Below, piece after piece: positions 1-8,244 of a stretch of DNA of 64,000 bases. The stretch comes from Arthrobacter sp. SPG23 (lineage in GTDB: Bacteria > Actinomycetota > Actinomycetes > Actinomycetales > Micrococcaceae). The notes under the pieces were generated by a model. The model searched no databases and was not told the DNA's origin. It saw only the letters and a program-made list of their open reading frames with translations. The DNA lies in NCBI RefSeq assembly GCF_000876655.1, contig NZ_JYCN01000026.1, forward strand, positions 368,819 to 432,818. The letters are read 5' to 3'. The stretch's first letter is position 1. Every line of letters starts with the position of its first letter. The position numbers and the translations under genes are program-made.

Positions 1-1163
1 GGACCGAAGGCTTCGTCCTTGAGCACGGACATGCCGCTGGTGACCTGGTCCAGGACGGTGGGCAGGTAGTAGTAGCCCTTCTTGAGCTCGCCGTCGCCCC
101 ACTTTCCGCCGCAGCGCAGGCGTGCGCCCTCGGCGATGCCCTTGTCCACGTAGGCGGTCACCTTGTCGCGGTGGGCCGCGGAGATCAGCGGTCCCGTCTC
201 GGCGTCGGGATCGAAGGGGCCGCCCAGGCGGATCTGCTCCGCACGGCGGACCAGCTCGTCCACGAACCGTCCGGCAATGGATTCCTCGATGATGAGGCGC
301 GAGCCTGCGGAGCAGACCTGGCCGGAGTGCACGAAGGCGGCGTTGAGGGCGTTGTCCAGGGCGGCGTCGAAGTCGGCGTCAGCGAAGATGATGTTGGGGT
401 TCTTGCCGCCCAGCTCCAGCGCCACCTTCTTGACTGTGGCGGCCGCCGAAGCGGCGATGGTCTTGCCGGTTTCCAGTCCGCCGGTGAAGGAGACCAGGTC
501 AACGTCCGGGTTGCCGGAGAGCACGGAACCCACGGTCTTGCCGTCGCCCAGGACGAGGTTGGCGACGCCGGCGGGCAGTCCCAGCTCTTCCAGGACCTGC
601 ATCATCAGGATGGCGGTGTGGGGCGTCAGTTCGCTGGGCTTGAGCACGAAGCTGCAGCCTGCCGCGAGCGCCGGGGCGATCTTCCAGGCGGCCTGCAGCA
701 GCGGGTAGTTCCAGGGGGCGATCAGCGCGCAGACGCCCACGGGCTCGTATTCGATCCGGCTGACCACGGTGCTGCTGCCCGCATCCACCAGCCGTCCGGA
801 GTCCTGGCCGGCGATCTTGCCGAAGTACTCGAAGCAGTTGGCGATGTCGTCCATGTCGATTTCGCTCTCCACCAGGCGCTTGCCGGTGTCCAGCGTTTCG
901 GCGCGGGCGAACTCGTCCTTGCGCTCCCGAAGCCTTGCGGCGACGCGCAGCAGGAAGGACCCGCGTTCCAGGGGCGGAACGCCGGCCCATTCGCCGCCGT
1001 CGAACGCCGCCCGCGCTGCTGCCACGGCGCGGACCGCGTCATAGGCATTGGCCTCGGACACGACGCCGGCCAGCTCGCCGTCGGCCGGGCAACGGATCTC
1101 CCGGGTGCCGCCGTCGGACGCTGCACTCCAGGTGCCGCCGATGAATAGCGTTGCGGTGGTCAT
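1..1163 (-). CDS. betB: Betaine aldehyde dehydrogenase (partial, C-terminus beyond window)
   Basis: NAD(P)-dependent aldehyde dehydrogenase, most likely oxidising betaine aldehyde to the osmoprotectant glycine betaine. About 387 N-terminal residues are visible and the C-terminus is cut by the left edge. Family motifs are clear: APWNYPL in the cofactor-binding region, the general-base Glu in LELGGKNPN, and the catalytic Cys in SGQVCSAGSR. The ATG overlaps the stop of the upstream choline transporter gene (ATGA), so the two are translationally coupled. That context is the main reason for choosing the betaine aldehyde specificity; other substrates of the superfamily are possible. A choline oxidase or dehydrogenase gene may lie further left. 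Confidence 0.88.
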   Translation of the reverse strand, partial: MTTATLFIGGTWSAASDGGTREIRCPADGELAGVVSEANAYDAVRAVAAARAAFDGGEWAGVPPLERGSFLLRVAARLRERKDEFARAETLDTGKRLVESEIDMDDIANCFEYFGKIAGQDSGRLVDAGSSTVVSRIEYEPVGVCALIAPWNYPLLQAAWKIAPALAAGCSFVLKPSELTPHTAILMMQVLEELGLPAGVANLVLGDGKTVGSVLSGNPDVDLVSFTGGLETGKTIAASAAATVKKVALELGGKNPNIIFADADFDAALDNALNAAFVHSGQVCSAGSRLIIEESIAGRFVDELVRRAEQIRLGGPFDPDAETGPLISAAHRDKVTAYVDKGIAEGARLRCGGKWGDGELKKGYYYLPTVLDQVTSGMSVLKDEAFG

Positions 1164-3343
1164 TTCGCTGCCTCCTGCGTTTCGAAGTCTGATTCCCAAT
1201 TGTCTTTGGCCACCTGGTCCTCGACCAGGACGGTGTTGCCCGGCGCTGCACGGTTCAGGTGCAGGAATTCCAGGTGCTGTTCGTAGTGGTCCAAGACATC
1301 CGTGATGACCTGTTCCTTGGTGTACCCCATGAGGTCGTAACCGTGGCTGCCCTCCAGGGAAAACACTTCCATCCGGTAGTAGTGGTCGTCCGGGTCGGCC
1401 CGCCTGGTGGCGTAGGACGGCGTCTCGTACTGCACCGGGTAGATCTGGTACTTGAAGGGCCGCTCCTCCCCCATGGCAAGCTGCAGGTCCACGCTGTCGA
1501 TCCCGCAGGACTCCACGGTGGACACCGAAAGCACGGTCTCGGCCCCCTGGGCCTTCAGTTCCTCGCTGACCTCCCGCAGCGCCGGCACGGCAACGGCTTC
1601 GACGAACCGCGTGGTCTGCCGGCGGCCGGGATAGCTCATGGCCCGCGTGAGGCGCTGGCGCCAGCTGCGGCCGCCGCGCGGATCGCCCGCACGGCCGGTG
1701 ATGATGCCCGGCAGGCTGGCGCGGTAGCTGTCGTTGAGCGAGTTTTCCACCCGCAGCGCCTTGTACAGCCCCAGCATGATGAACACCAGGAGCAGGGACA
1801 ACGGCAGGCCCATCACAATCGTGGCATTCTGCAGGGTGGCCACCCCGCCCACCATCAGCATGGCGAGGGTCAGCAGGCCGGTGGCAACCGCCCAGAACAC
1901 GCGCATCCATTCGGGACCGTCGGCGTCGGCGTCCTTCAGGTGGGAGGTGAAGTTGGCCATCACCAGTGCCCCCGAATCCGCGGAGGTCACGTAGAACAGC
2001 AGCCCTGTGAAGGTGGCGACGGCGGCCGTCACCGGTACGCCGGGGTACTCGGCGAGCAGGCTGTAGAAGCCGCGTTCGGGGTAGCTCATGGCGGCCTCGC
2101 CAAAAGCGGCGTTGCCGTTCATGATCAGGTCGATGCTGGAGTTCCCGAACACGGAGATCCACAGCAGGATGAAGAGGAACGGCACGGTCATGGTGCCGAG
2201 CACGAACTGGCGGATGGTCCGGCCGCGGGAGATGCGCGCCAGGAACAGGCCCACGAACGGCGCCCAGGCGATCCACCAGGCCCAGAAGAACAGGGTCCAG
2301 GCATTCAGCCAGTCGGTGGGCCGGTCGTAGGCGAAGGTGTCCAGGGTCATGGCCGGGAAGCGGCTCATGACGTCGCCGACGTTCTGCACAATGCCGTCCA
2401 GCAGGAAGCTGGTCTTGCCGGTCACCAGCACGAACAGCATCAGGGCCACGGCCAAGATCACGTTGAGTTCGGACAGACGCCGGATGCCCTTCTCGACGCC
2501 GGACACCACCGAGACGGTGGCCATCACCACGGACAGCGCGATCAGGCCGATCTGCACGGCGAGGTTCTCCGGGATGCCGAACATGAAGTTCAGGCCGTAG
2601 TTGAGCTGGACCACGCCAATGCCCAGCGAGGTGGCGATGCCGAAGATGGTGCCGAGCAGGGCGGCGATGTCCACGGCATGCCCCAGCGGGCCCTCGATCT
2701 TCTTGCCGAAGATCGGGTAGAGCGCAGAGCGGATGCTCAGCGGCAGGTTGTGGCGGTAGGCGAAGTAGCCCAGGGCCAGCCCCATCAGCGCGTAGAGGGC
2801 CCAGCCGGTGAGGCCGTAGTGGAACAGGGTCCAGACCAGCGCCTGCCGCGCGGCCTCCGCGGTGCCGCCTTCGCCCTGCGGCGGGGCAAGGTACTGGCTG
2901 ACCGGTTCGGACACGGAGAAGAACATCAGGTCGATGCCGATGCCGGCGGCGAACAGCATGGCAGCCCAGGTGAACATGCCGAACTGGGGCTTGGAATGGT
3001 CCGGGCCCAGCTTGGTCTTGCCCACCCGCGATAGCGCGGCCACAAGGACGAACACCACCACGGCTGTGACGATCAGGAAGTAGTACCAGCCCATGTTGGT
3101 GGACACCCAGCCCACCATGGAACCGATGACGGCCTCGGCGTTGTCCTTGGCGAGGATGGACCAGAGTGCGATTCCCACCACGCCCGTCGCCGAGCCGAAA
3201 AAGACGGTTTTGTTGACCCGCGTGGTGCGTTCCGGTGCGGCGTCCGGCGCCGGGGATGCGCCTGGTGGTGAGCCGGTGCCCGCGGCGGGCGATGCGACTG
3301 CTGCCCCGGCTGCGTCCGGGCGCGCTGTGGAGTTGTGGCTCAT
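1160..3343 (-). CDS. betT: BCCT-family choline/betaine transporter with long C-terminal domain
   Basis: Membrane transporter of the betaine-choline-carnitine family, about 727 residues, predicted 12 membrane segments. The family signature is present in FFWAWWIAWAPFVGLF followed by LARISRGRTIRQF. After the last membrane segment comes a cytoplasmic tail of roughly 200 residues, as in E. coli BetT, where the tail senses osmolality. The N-terminal about 40 residues are low-complexity Ala/Pro/Gly. I chose the ATG giving MSHNS; an in-frame ATG three codons upstream and a longer reading frame exist but have no better ribosome site. The stop overlaps the start of betB, so it probably supplies choline to the oxidation pathway. 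Confidence 0.88.
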   Translation of the reverse strand: MSHNSTARPDAAGAAVASPAAGTGSPPGASPAPDAAPERTTRVNKTVFFGSATGVVGIALWSILAKDNAEAVIGSMVGWVSTNMGWYYFLIVTAVVVFVLVAALSRVGKTKLGPDHSKPQFGMFTWAAMLFAAGIGIDLMFFSVSEPVSQYLAPPQGEGGTAEAARQALVWTLFHYGLTGWALYALMGLALGYFAYRHNLPLSIRSALYPIFGKKIEGPLGHAVDIAALLGTIFGIATSLGIGVVQLNYGLNFMFGIPENLAVQIGLIALSVVMATVSVVSGVEKGIRRLSELNVILAVALMLFVLVTGKTSFLLDGIVQNVGDVMSRFPAMTLDTFAYDRPTDWLNAWTLFFWAWWIAWAPFVGLFLARISRGRTIRQFVLGTMTVPFLFILLWISVFGNSSIDLIMNGNAAFGEAAMSYPERGFYSLLAEYPGVPVTAAVATFTGLLFYVTSADSGALVMANFTSHLKDADADGPEWMRVFWAVATGLLTLAMLMVGGVATLQNATIVMGLPLSLLLVFIMLGLYKALRVENSLNDSYRASLPGIITGRAGDPRGGRSWRQRLTRAMSYPGRRQTTRFVEAVAVPALREVSEELKAQGAETVLSVSTVESCGIDSVDLQLAMGEERPFKYQIYPVQYETPSYATRRADPDDHYYRMEVFSLEGSHGYDLMGYTKEQVITDVLDHYEQHLEFLHLNRAAPGNTVLVEDQVAKDNWESDFETQEAAK

Positions 3344-3540
3344 TGGTCCCATTTCAGTTTTTGAGGCTGCGGTCCAGACGCCGGGTCTCCCGGCCGCGCT
3401 GTTGCGCGCGGAAGCGGGAGCCAGGCGTCGTGTTGAGTCTGGCTTGGCTTTCGACGCTACCAACGCGGTCCGGCGCACCCCCAAGTTTTATGAGACTACT
3501 CACGCGTTTGGTGCCGTTTGCGGCGCTTTGTGGGAGTTTG

Positions 3541-4617
3541 CTAGGCAGGGTAAACGGCCACCGCGGCCGCCTTGATCACGAAGTAGACAGTCATTCCCGG
3601 CGCCAGTCCCAGATCCGCGGAGGCGGCGGGAGTGATATCGGCGGACATCCCGCCGGCCCGGACCCTGATCTGGTCTCCATGCTGCTCCAGGTCCGTGACG
3701 GTGACGGCGAACGAGTTCCGCGGACTGCCGTGCGCGTCCGTCAGGAACACGGAAACGGCCGACGGCGGGAAGGCTGCTACGCCGGGCTGCCCGGCCGTGC
3801 CGGCGGGCCCGGTACCGTCCGGGAGGGCTTGCTCGTCCTGGTGCCCGGCCACCTCGCTGCCCTCTGCAGTCCGGATCCCGGTGGCGGTGAGGATTCCGGA
3901 AATGAGGTTGAGCCCGGCCAGCCCGGCAGCGAACCGGCTCCGGGGCCGCTGCAGCACCTGCCGGGTGGGCCCTTCCTCGGCGATCCTGCCCTCCTCGAGG
4001 ACGATCACCCGGTCGGCCAGCATCAGGGCGTCCAGGACGTCGTGGGTGATGATGATGGCGCGGCGCCCGGCCAGGACCTTCTTCAGGAGCCTGCGGAGCA
4101 GCGGTGCGGCGTGGATGTCCAGGGCTGCCATGGGCTCGTCCAGCAGCAGCATTTCGGGGTTGGCAGCGAGCGCCCGTGCGACGGCCACGCGCTGGGCCTG
4201 GCCGCCCGAGAGTTCCGCAGGGCGCCGGGCTTCGAGGTCCGCTGCATCCACCGCGGCCAGCCACGTCCGGGCCGACTCGCGGGCCGCCTTCCTTGCCGTC
4301 CCGGTGCTGCGGGGCCCGAAGGCCACGTTTTCCAGGGCGCTGAGGTGCGGGAACAGCAGGGGTTCCTGCGCGAGCAGGGCTGTGCCGCGGCGGTGCGGGG
4401 CAGTCCACGTGGTGGCGCCGCCGTCGAGGTCGAACAGCACTTTTCCGTCGATTTCGGCCCGGCCGGTATCCGGCCGCAGCAGCCCGGCGATCACGTTGAG
4501 GAGGGTCGATTTCCCGGCCCCGTTGGGGCCGAGCACCGCAACGGTTTCTCCGGGCGCGAGGTTCAGGCCGACGTCGAACCCGCGGGCACCCACGGTTGCC
4601 TGCATGTGGAAGGTCAC
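3541..4617 (-). CDS. modC: Molybdate ABC transporter ATP-binding protein
   Basis: Cytoplasmic ATPase energising molybdate uptake, 358 residues. Walker A is GPNGAGKST near residue 30, the ABC signature is LSGGQAQRVAVARAL, and Walker B is MLLLDEPMAALD. The roughly 100 C-terminal residues form a MOP/TOBE-like molybdate-binding domain, typical of ModC. Its start overlaps the modB stop by 4 bp. About 200 bp separate it from the co-oriented betT, so betT is probably not part of this operon. Confidence 0.9.
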   Translation of the reverse strand: MTFHMQATVGARGFDVGLNLAPGETVAVLGPNGAGKSTLLNVIAGLLRPDTGRAEIDGKVLFDLDGGATTWTAPHRRGTALLAQEPLLFPHLSALENVAFGPRSTGTARKAARESARTWLAAVDAADLEARRPAELSGGQAQRVAVARALAANPEMLLLDEPMAALDIHAAPLLRRLLKKVLAGRRAIIITHDVLDALMLADRVIVLEEGRIAEEGPTRQVLQRPRSRFAAGLAGLNLISGILTATGIRTAEGSEVAGHQDEQALPDGTGPAGTAGQPGVAAFPPSAVSVFLTDAHGSPRNSFAVTVTDLEQHGDQIRVRAGGMSADITPAASADLGLAPGMTVYFVIKAAAVAVYPA

Positions 4618-5468
4618 CGGGCCACCTCGTTCCAGCCGCCGTCCGCGCTGCCCGTCCGGGCACTGCGCTGGCCGGGGTGCGTCGGGCGCCGGTACGTGAG
4701 TCCCACCACCGTCACCGCCACGGCCACTAGAACAAGTGAAAGCGCGACGGCGGCATCGGCGTCCGTTTCCCGCTGCAGGTAGATTTCCAGCGGCAGCGTC
4801 CGGGTCACCCCCTGCAGGCTCCCCGCGAAGGTGAGGGTCGCACCGAATTCGCCCAGGCTCCTAGCGAAGGAGAGTACGGCACCGGAGGCCAGGCCGGGCA
4901 GCACCAGCGGCACGGTGACACGCCGCAGCACCGTGGTGGGCCGGGCACCGAGGGTGGCCGCCACGGCCTCGTAGCGTCCGCCGGCTGTGCGCAGCGCGCC
5001 TTCCAGGCTCACCACCAGGAACGGCAGTGCCACGAAGGTCTGCGCGAGCACCACCGCCGTCGTCGAAAACGCAATCTGGAGGCCTGCAGCCTCCAGGCTG
5101 CGGCCCAGCAGGCCCTGGCGGCCGAAGGTGTACAGGAGGGCGATGCCGCCCACCACCGGCGGCAGCACCAGCGGCAGCAGCACGAAAGCGCGGAGCAGAC
5201 GCTGGCCACGGAAGTTCGAGCGGGCCAGCACCAGGGCCAGGGGCACGCCGAAGACGATGCACAAGGCGGTGCTTGCGGCCGAGGTCCGCAGGCTGAGCCC
5301 CAGGGCCGTCAGGGAGGATTCGGACGTAACCAGCGGGATGAACTGCGGCCAGTTGACCCTCGCCGCCATCGCGGCCAGCGGCAGCAGGACGAACAGTCCA
5401 CCGGCAGCGGCGATCGCGTAAATCCAGCGCGGGATGCCGTGGTACCCGCCCACGTTGGCCTGGTCCAT
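4614..5468 (-). CDS. modB: Molybdate ABC transporter permease
   Basis: Integral membrane permease of the molybdate importer, 284 residues, with about five to six hydrophobic segments. The EAA-type cytoplasmic loop that docks onto ModC is seen in EAVAATLGARPTTVLRRVTVPL, followed by the conserved SFARSLGEFGATLTFAG stretch of ModB/CysT permeases. It starts 2 bp after the modA stop and overlaps modC by 4 bp, so modA-modB-modC are one translational unit. Confidence 0.9.
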   Translation of the reverse strand: MDQANVGGYHGIPRWIYAIAAAGGLFVLLPLAAMAARVNWPQFIPLVTSESSLTALGLSLRTSAASTALCIVFGVPLALVLARSNFRGQRLLRAFVLLPLVLPPVVGGIALLYTFGRQGLLGRSLEAAGLQIAFSTTAVVLAQTFVALPFLVVSLEGALRTAGGRYEAVAATLGARPTTVLRRVTVPLVLPGLASGAVLSFARSLGEFGATLTFAGSLQGVTRTLPLEIYLQRETDADAAVALSLVLVAVAVTVVGLTYRRPTHPGQRSARTGSADGGWNEVAR

Positions 5469-5470
5469 CC

Positions 5471-6292
5471 TTAGGGGGTCCCGAAACCGGCGTCGGCGAG
5501 GGCTTTCCTGCCGTCGGCGCCGGCCACCATGGCGATGAACGCTGCGGCCAGCTCCTTGTTCCTGCTGGCGCCTACGATGGCGATGGGATAGGTGTTGACG
5601 GCCTTGCCGGATTCGGCGAACGGGATGCCCTTCGCCTTGTTGCCGGCGGCCTTGACGTCGGTGACGTACACCAGGCCGGCGTCGGCCTCACCCGAGGTGA
5701 CTTTGCCCAATACGTCGGTCACGGATGATTCCTCGCTGACCGGGGCAAGTGTGACGCCGGCGGCATTTTCCACGGTGTGCGCCGCGGCCCCGCAGGGTAC
5801 CTGGCTGGCACAGACCACCACTTTGACGCCGGGCCTGGCGAGGTCCGCGAAGGAACCTATGGACGCCGGGTTGGACGGCGGGACGGCGATCTGCAGGACG
5901 TTGGTGGCGAAGTTCGTGGCTGTGCCGTCGAGGAGTCCGGCGTCGGCGAGCTTGGCCATGTTCCCGGTGTCCGCCGAGGCAAACACGTCGGCGGGCGCTC
6001 CCTGGCTGATCTGCGTGGCCAGGTCCGAGGAACCGGCGAAACTGAGTGTCACCTTGGCGCCCGGGTTCTTCTTTTCAAACTCGTCCGCGAGCGTGGTGAA
6101 CGTGGCTTTGAGGGATGCCGCCGCAAAGACCGTGACCGTCCCGGAGAGCTGGCCGGCGGTGTCCGACGATGCACCGCCCGAGGGGCCGGTCGAGGGGCCG
6201 GTCGAAGTCGCCGATGGTGCGCAGGCGGTCAGTCCGGCGGTGAGCGCGGCCGCTGTCAGCAGTGCTGCGAGGCGCGGCTTCCCGGTGTTCAC
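5471..6292 (-). CDS. modA: Molybdate-binding lipoprotein
   Basis: Extracellular solute-binding component of the molybdate importer, 273 residues from a GTG start. The N-terminus is a lipoprotein signal with lipobox LTAC, predicting lipidation at about Cys24. A Ser/Gly/Thr-rich linker follows, then the ModA fold with VTVFAAASLKATF and SFAGSSDLATQI, residues that line the oxyanion pocket in this family. The start overlaps the stop of the upstream regulator gene by 4 bp. Confidence 0.9.
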   Translation of the reverse strand: MNTGKPRLAALLTAAALTAGLTACAPSATSTGPSTGPSGGASSDTAGQLSGTVTVFAAASLKATFTTLADEFEKKNPGAKVTLSFAGSSDLATQISQGAPADVFASADTGNMAKLADAGLLDGTATNFATNVLQIAVPPSNPASIGSFADLARPGVKVVVCASQVPCGAAAHTVENAAGVTLAPVSEESSVTDVLGKVTSGEADAGLVYVTDVKAAGNKAKGIPFAESGKAVNTYPIAIVGASRNKELAAAFIAMVAGADGRKALADAGFGTP

Positions 6293-6699
6293 ACGATGCT
6301 CTTTCCCTGCGGGGTTTCAATGATCACGGTGGTGGCCTTAACCACGGCAGTGGCCACGGAACCCAGCTCCAGGCCGAGATCCCGCACGGCTTCGCTGCTC
6401 ATCAGTGACACCACGCGGAACGGCCCGCACTGCAGTTCAACCTGGGCCATGACCCTGTCCGCAGTGATTCCCGTGACCAGGCCGACGAACCGGTTGCGGG
6501 CCGAACTGCCCACCCGGGTGGGGTCCTCCGGAAGCTGCGCCTGCTCGCGGGCCAGGGTGGCCAGCTCGAACCCATCCACGGCCAGCCGGCCGGACTCGTC
6601 CTTCACCGGGGTGAGGCTTCCGTTCTCGGTCCAGCGGCGGACGGTATCGTCGCTGACGCCGAGGAACCGGGCTGCTTCGGCGATGCGAATGGTGGGCAT
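6289..6699 (-). CDS. Molybdenum-responsive regulator: MerR-type HTH fused to MOP domain
   Basis: Small regulator of 136 residues, first gene of the molybdate operon. Residues about 1-55 form an excisionase/MerR-like helix-turn-helix (IRIAEAARFLGVSDDTVRRW). Residues about 65-136 form a single molybdopterin-binding (MOP/TOBE) domain (SARNRFVGLVTGI to the C-terminus). This is the compact actinobacterial counterpart of E. coli ModE, with a different DNA-binding fold. It probably senses cytoplasmic molybdate and controls the operon; a 13-bp odd palindrome lies 36 bp upstream of its start. The regulatory direction cannot be read from sequence. Confidence 0.82.
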   Translation of the reverse strand: MPTIRIAEAARFLGVSDDTVRRWTENGSLTPVKDESGRLAVDGFELATLAREQAQLPEDPTRVGSSARNRFVGLVTGITADRVMAQVELQCGPFRVVSLMSSEAVRDLGLELGSVATAVVKATTVIIETPQGKSIV

Positions 6700-6734
6700 T
6701 TATCCAGCCTATTGCCTCATATGCGGTTTTGAAA

Positions 6735-6747
6735 GGATGATTCATCC
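6735..6747. promoter_or_regulatory. Odd palindrome upstream of the molybdate operon
   Basis: GGATGA-T-TCATCC is a perfect 6-bp inverted repeat with a 1-bp centre, set in a wider TGCGG...CCGCA frame. It lies between the start of the molybdate regulator (minus) and the flavin oxidoreductase (plus). It is a candidate operator for the modE-like protein; a fortuitous palindrome is possible. Confidence 0.4.
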
Positions 6748-6868
6748 GCAGATCAGGTTGTTTTGCTGGTTGACGCCCGTCCCTACACCGGCAGGCCGTA
6801 GCCCGCCGGCCACCGCGGCAGTACGATTTTTTGTGGGGGCGAAGCCGCCGGCGCCGAGGAGCGTTGCC

Positions 6869-8203
6869 ATGAAATGGATCAGGCCTGACAGTCCGGATTA
6901 CGACGAATCCCGGAAGCTTTTCAACGCAATGATCGACCGGCGCCCGGCCGTCATTGCCCAATGCAGCACCCCCGCCGATGTTGTCCAGGCCCTGCAGCAT
7001 GCCCGCGATAACGAACTGCCCGTGGCCGTCCGGGCCGGTGGCCATTCGGTGGCCGGGATGTCCATGAACGACGGCGGCCTGGTGGTGGACGTGCGTCCGA
7101 TGAAATCGGTCAGTCTGGACCCGGGAAGCCGCACAGTCACCGCCGGAGCCGGCCTCACGTGCGGAGAGTTTGACCGTGCGACGCAGGAACACGGACTGGC
7201 GCTGACGGGCGGCCGCGTCTCCACTACCGGTCTGGCCGGCTTCACGCTGGGCGGCGGCTCCGGCTGGCTGGAGCGGGCGTTCGGCTTTGCCTGCGACGAC
7301 CTGATCTCCGTGGACCTGGTCACTGCCGGCGGGGACCTGGTGACGGCCAGCGCAAAGGAAAATCCCGAACTGTTCTGGGCCCTGCACGGCGGGGGCGGCA
7401 ACTTCGGCGTGGCTACCTCCTTCACGTTCGGGCTCCACGAACTGGGCCCGAAGGTCCATGCCGGCTTTATGCTCTGGCCAGGCGACGCAGCCACCGACAT
7501 CAGCCGCGGCTTCCGCGAACTTGCCCTGGCCGCACCCAACGAGGAATGTGCAACCCTCATCTACCTGACGGCCCCGCCTGAGCCGTTTGTTCCCCCTGAG
7601 ATGGTGGGCAAGATGGCTGTTGCCGTGGTGTACATCTATGCCGGGGACGCCGGCGAAGGCGCGGATCGGGCCAAGCCGTACCGCGCGCTCGGCCCTGCCG
7701 TGGACCTGCTGGGAGACACCAATTACGCCGACTTCCAGTGCTCGCTGGACGATCCTCCGGGCATGTACAACTACTGGAGCGCCGACTACCACAATGAACT
7801 GTCCGACGACGCCCTGGACGTCATCATCGATTCTGCGCGCAGGTTGCCTGGCCAGCACTCCCAGCAGCTGATTGCACACTGGGGAGGTGCGGTGGGCGGA
7901 CCGGCTGCGGCGGCCACTCCGCTGCTGAACCGCAACGCGACCTGGGTCAGCCACCCGTTCGGGTTGGGCGAAACACCGGAGGAGGGCGAGGAAGCCAGGG
8001 CGTGGGTGAAGCATTTCCGCCACGACATTGCGCCCTACGCCACGGGCGGGGTGTGGCTGAACTTCATCGGCGACGAAGGCCAGGCCCGCGTCCGCGCGGC
8101 CTTCGGAAACGAGAACTTCGACCGGTTGTCCCGGGTGAAGCGCGACTTCGACCCGGACAACGTGTTCCGCGGCAACCAGAACATTCCGCCCGCCCCTGTC
8201 TAG
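6869..8203 (+). CDS. FAD-linked oxidase, berberine-bridge/PCMH type
   Basis: Flavoprotein oxidase or dehydrogenase of 444 residues. The N-terminal FAD-binding PCMH domain includes RAGGHSVAGMS, whose His59 is the usual site of covalent 8-alpha-histidyl FAD attachment. The second attachment Cys of bicovalent members is replaced (GGRVSTTGLAGFTLGGG), so it is predicted monocovalent. The C-terminal BBE domain ends NVFRGNQNIPP. Start choice: ATG with a GAGGA ribosome site 8 bp upstream; the reading frame stays open about 1.1 kb further upstream, but that part is antisense to modA and its regulator. Substrate unknown; relatives oxidise sugars or alkaloids. Confidence 0.85.
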   Translation: MKWIRPDSPDYDESRKLFNAMIDRRPAVIAQCSTPADVVQALQHARDNELPVAVRAGGHSVAGMSMNDGGLVVDVRPMKSVSLDPGSRTVTAGAGLTCGEFDRATQEHGLALTGGRVSTTGLAGFTLGGGSGWLERAFGFACDDLISVDLVTAGGDLVTASAKENPELFWALHGGGGNFGVATSFTFGLHELGPKVHAGFMLWPGDAATDISRGFRELALAAPNEECATLIYLTAPPEPFVPPEMVGKMAVAVVYIYAGDAGEGADRAKPYRALGPAVDLLGDTNYADFQCSLDDPPGMYNYWSADYHNELSDDALDVIIDSARRLPGQHSQQLIAHWGGAVGGPAAAATPLLNRNATWVSHPFGLGETPEEGEEARAWVKHFRHDIAPYATGGVWLNFIGDEGQARVRAAFGNENFDRLSRVKRDFDPDNVFRGNQNIPPAPV

Positions 8204-8209
8204 GCGTGT

Positions 8210-8229
8210 TGTCACAGGCGAACGTGACA
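8210..8229. terminator. Short hairpin between convergent genes
   Basis: TGTCAC and GTGACA form a 6-bp stem around an 8-nt loop in the 41-bp gap between the convergent flavin oxidoreductase and HNH genes. There is no T-run on either side, so a terminator role is only plausible. Confidence 0.3.
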
Positions 8230-8244
8230 TTTCCGCCCCGGTAT

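Noticed and set aside
1259..3034. Long open frame on the plus strand opposite betT
   Set aside because: It is the antisense shadow of the BCCT transporter gene: His/Gly/Gln-rich, no domain, no ribosome site. High GC keeps such frames open.
5777..6868. Upstream extension of the flavin oxidoreductase reading frame
   Set aside because: The extra residues are antisense to modA and its regulator and resemble no FAD-oxidase N-terminus; the ATG at 6869 has a GAGGA site and starts the family domain.
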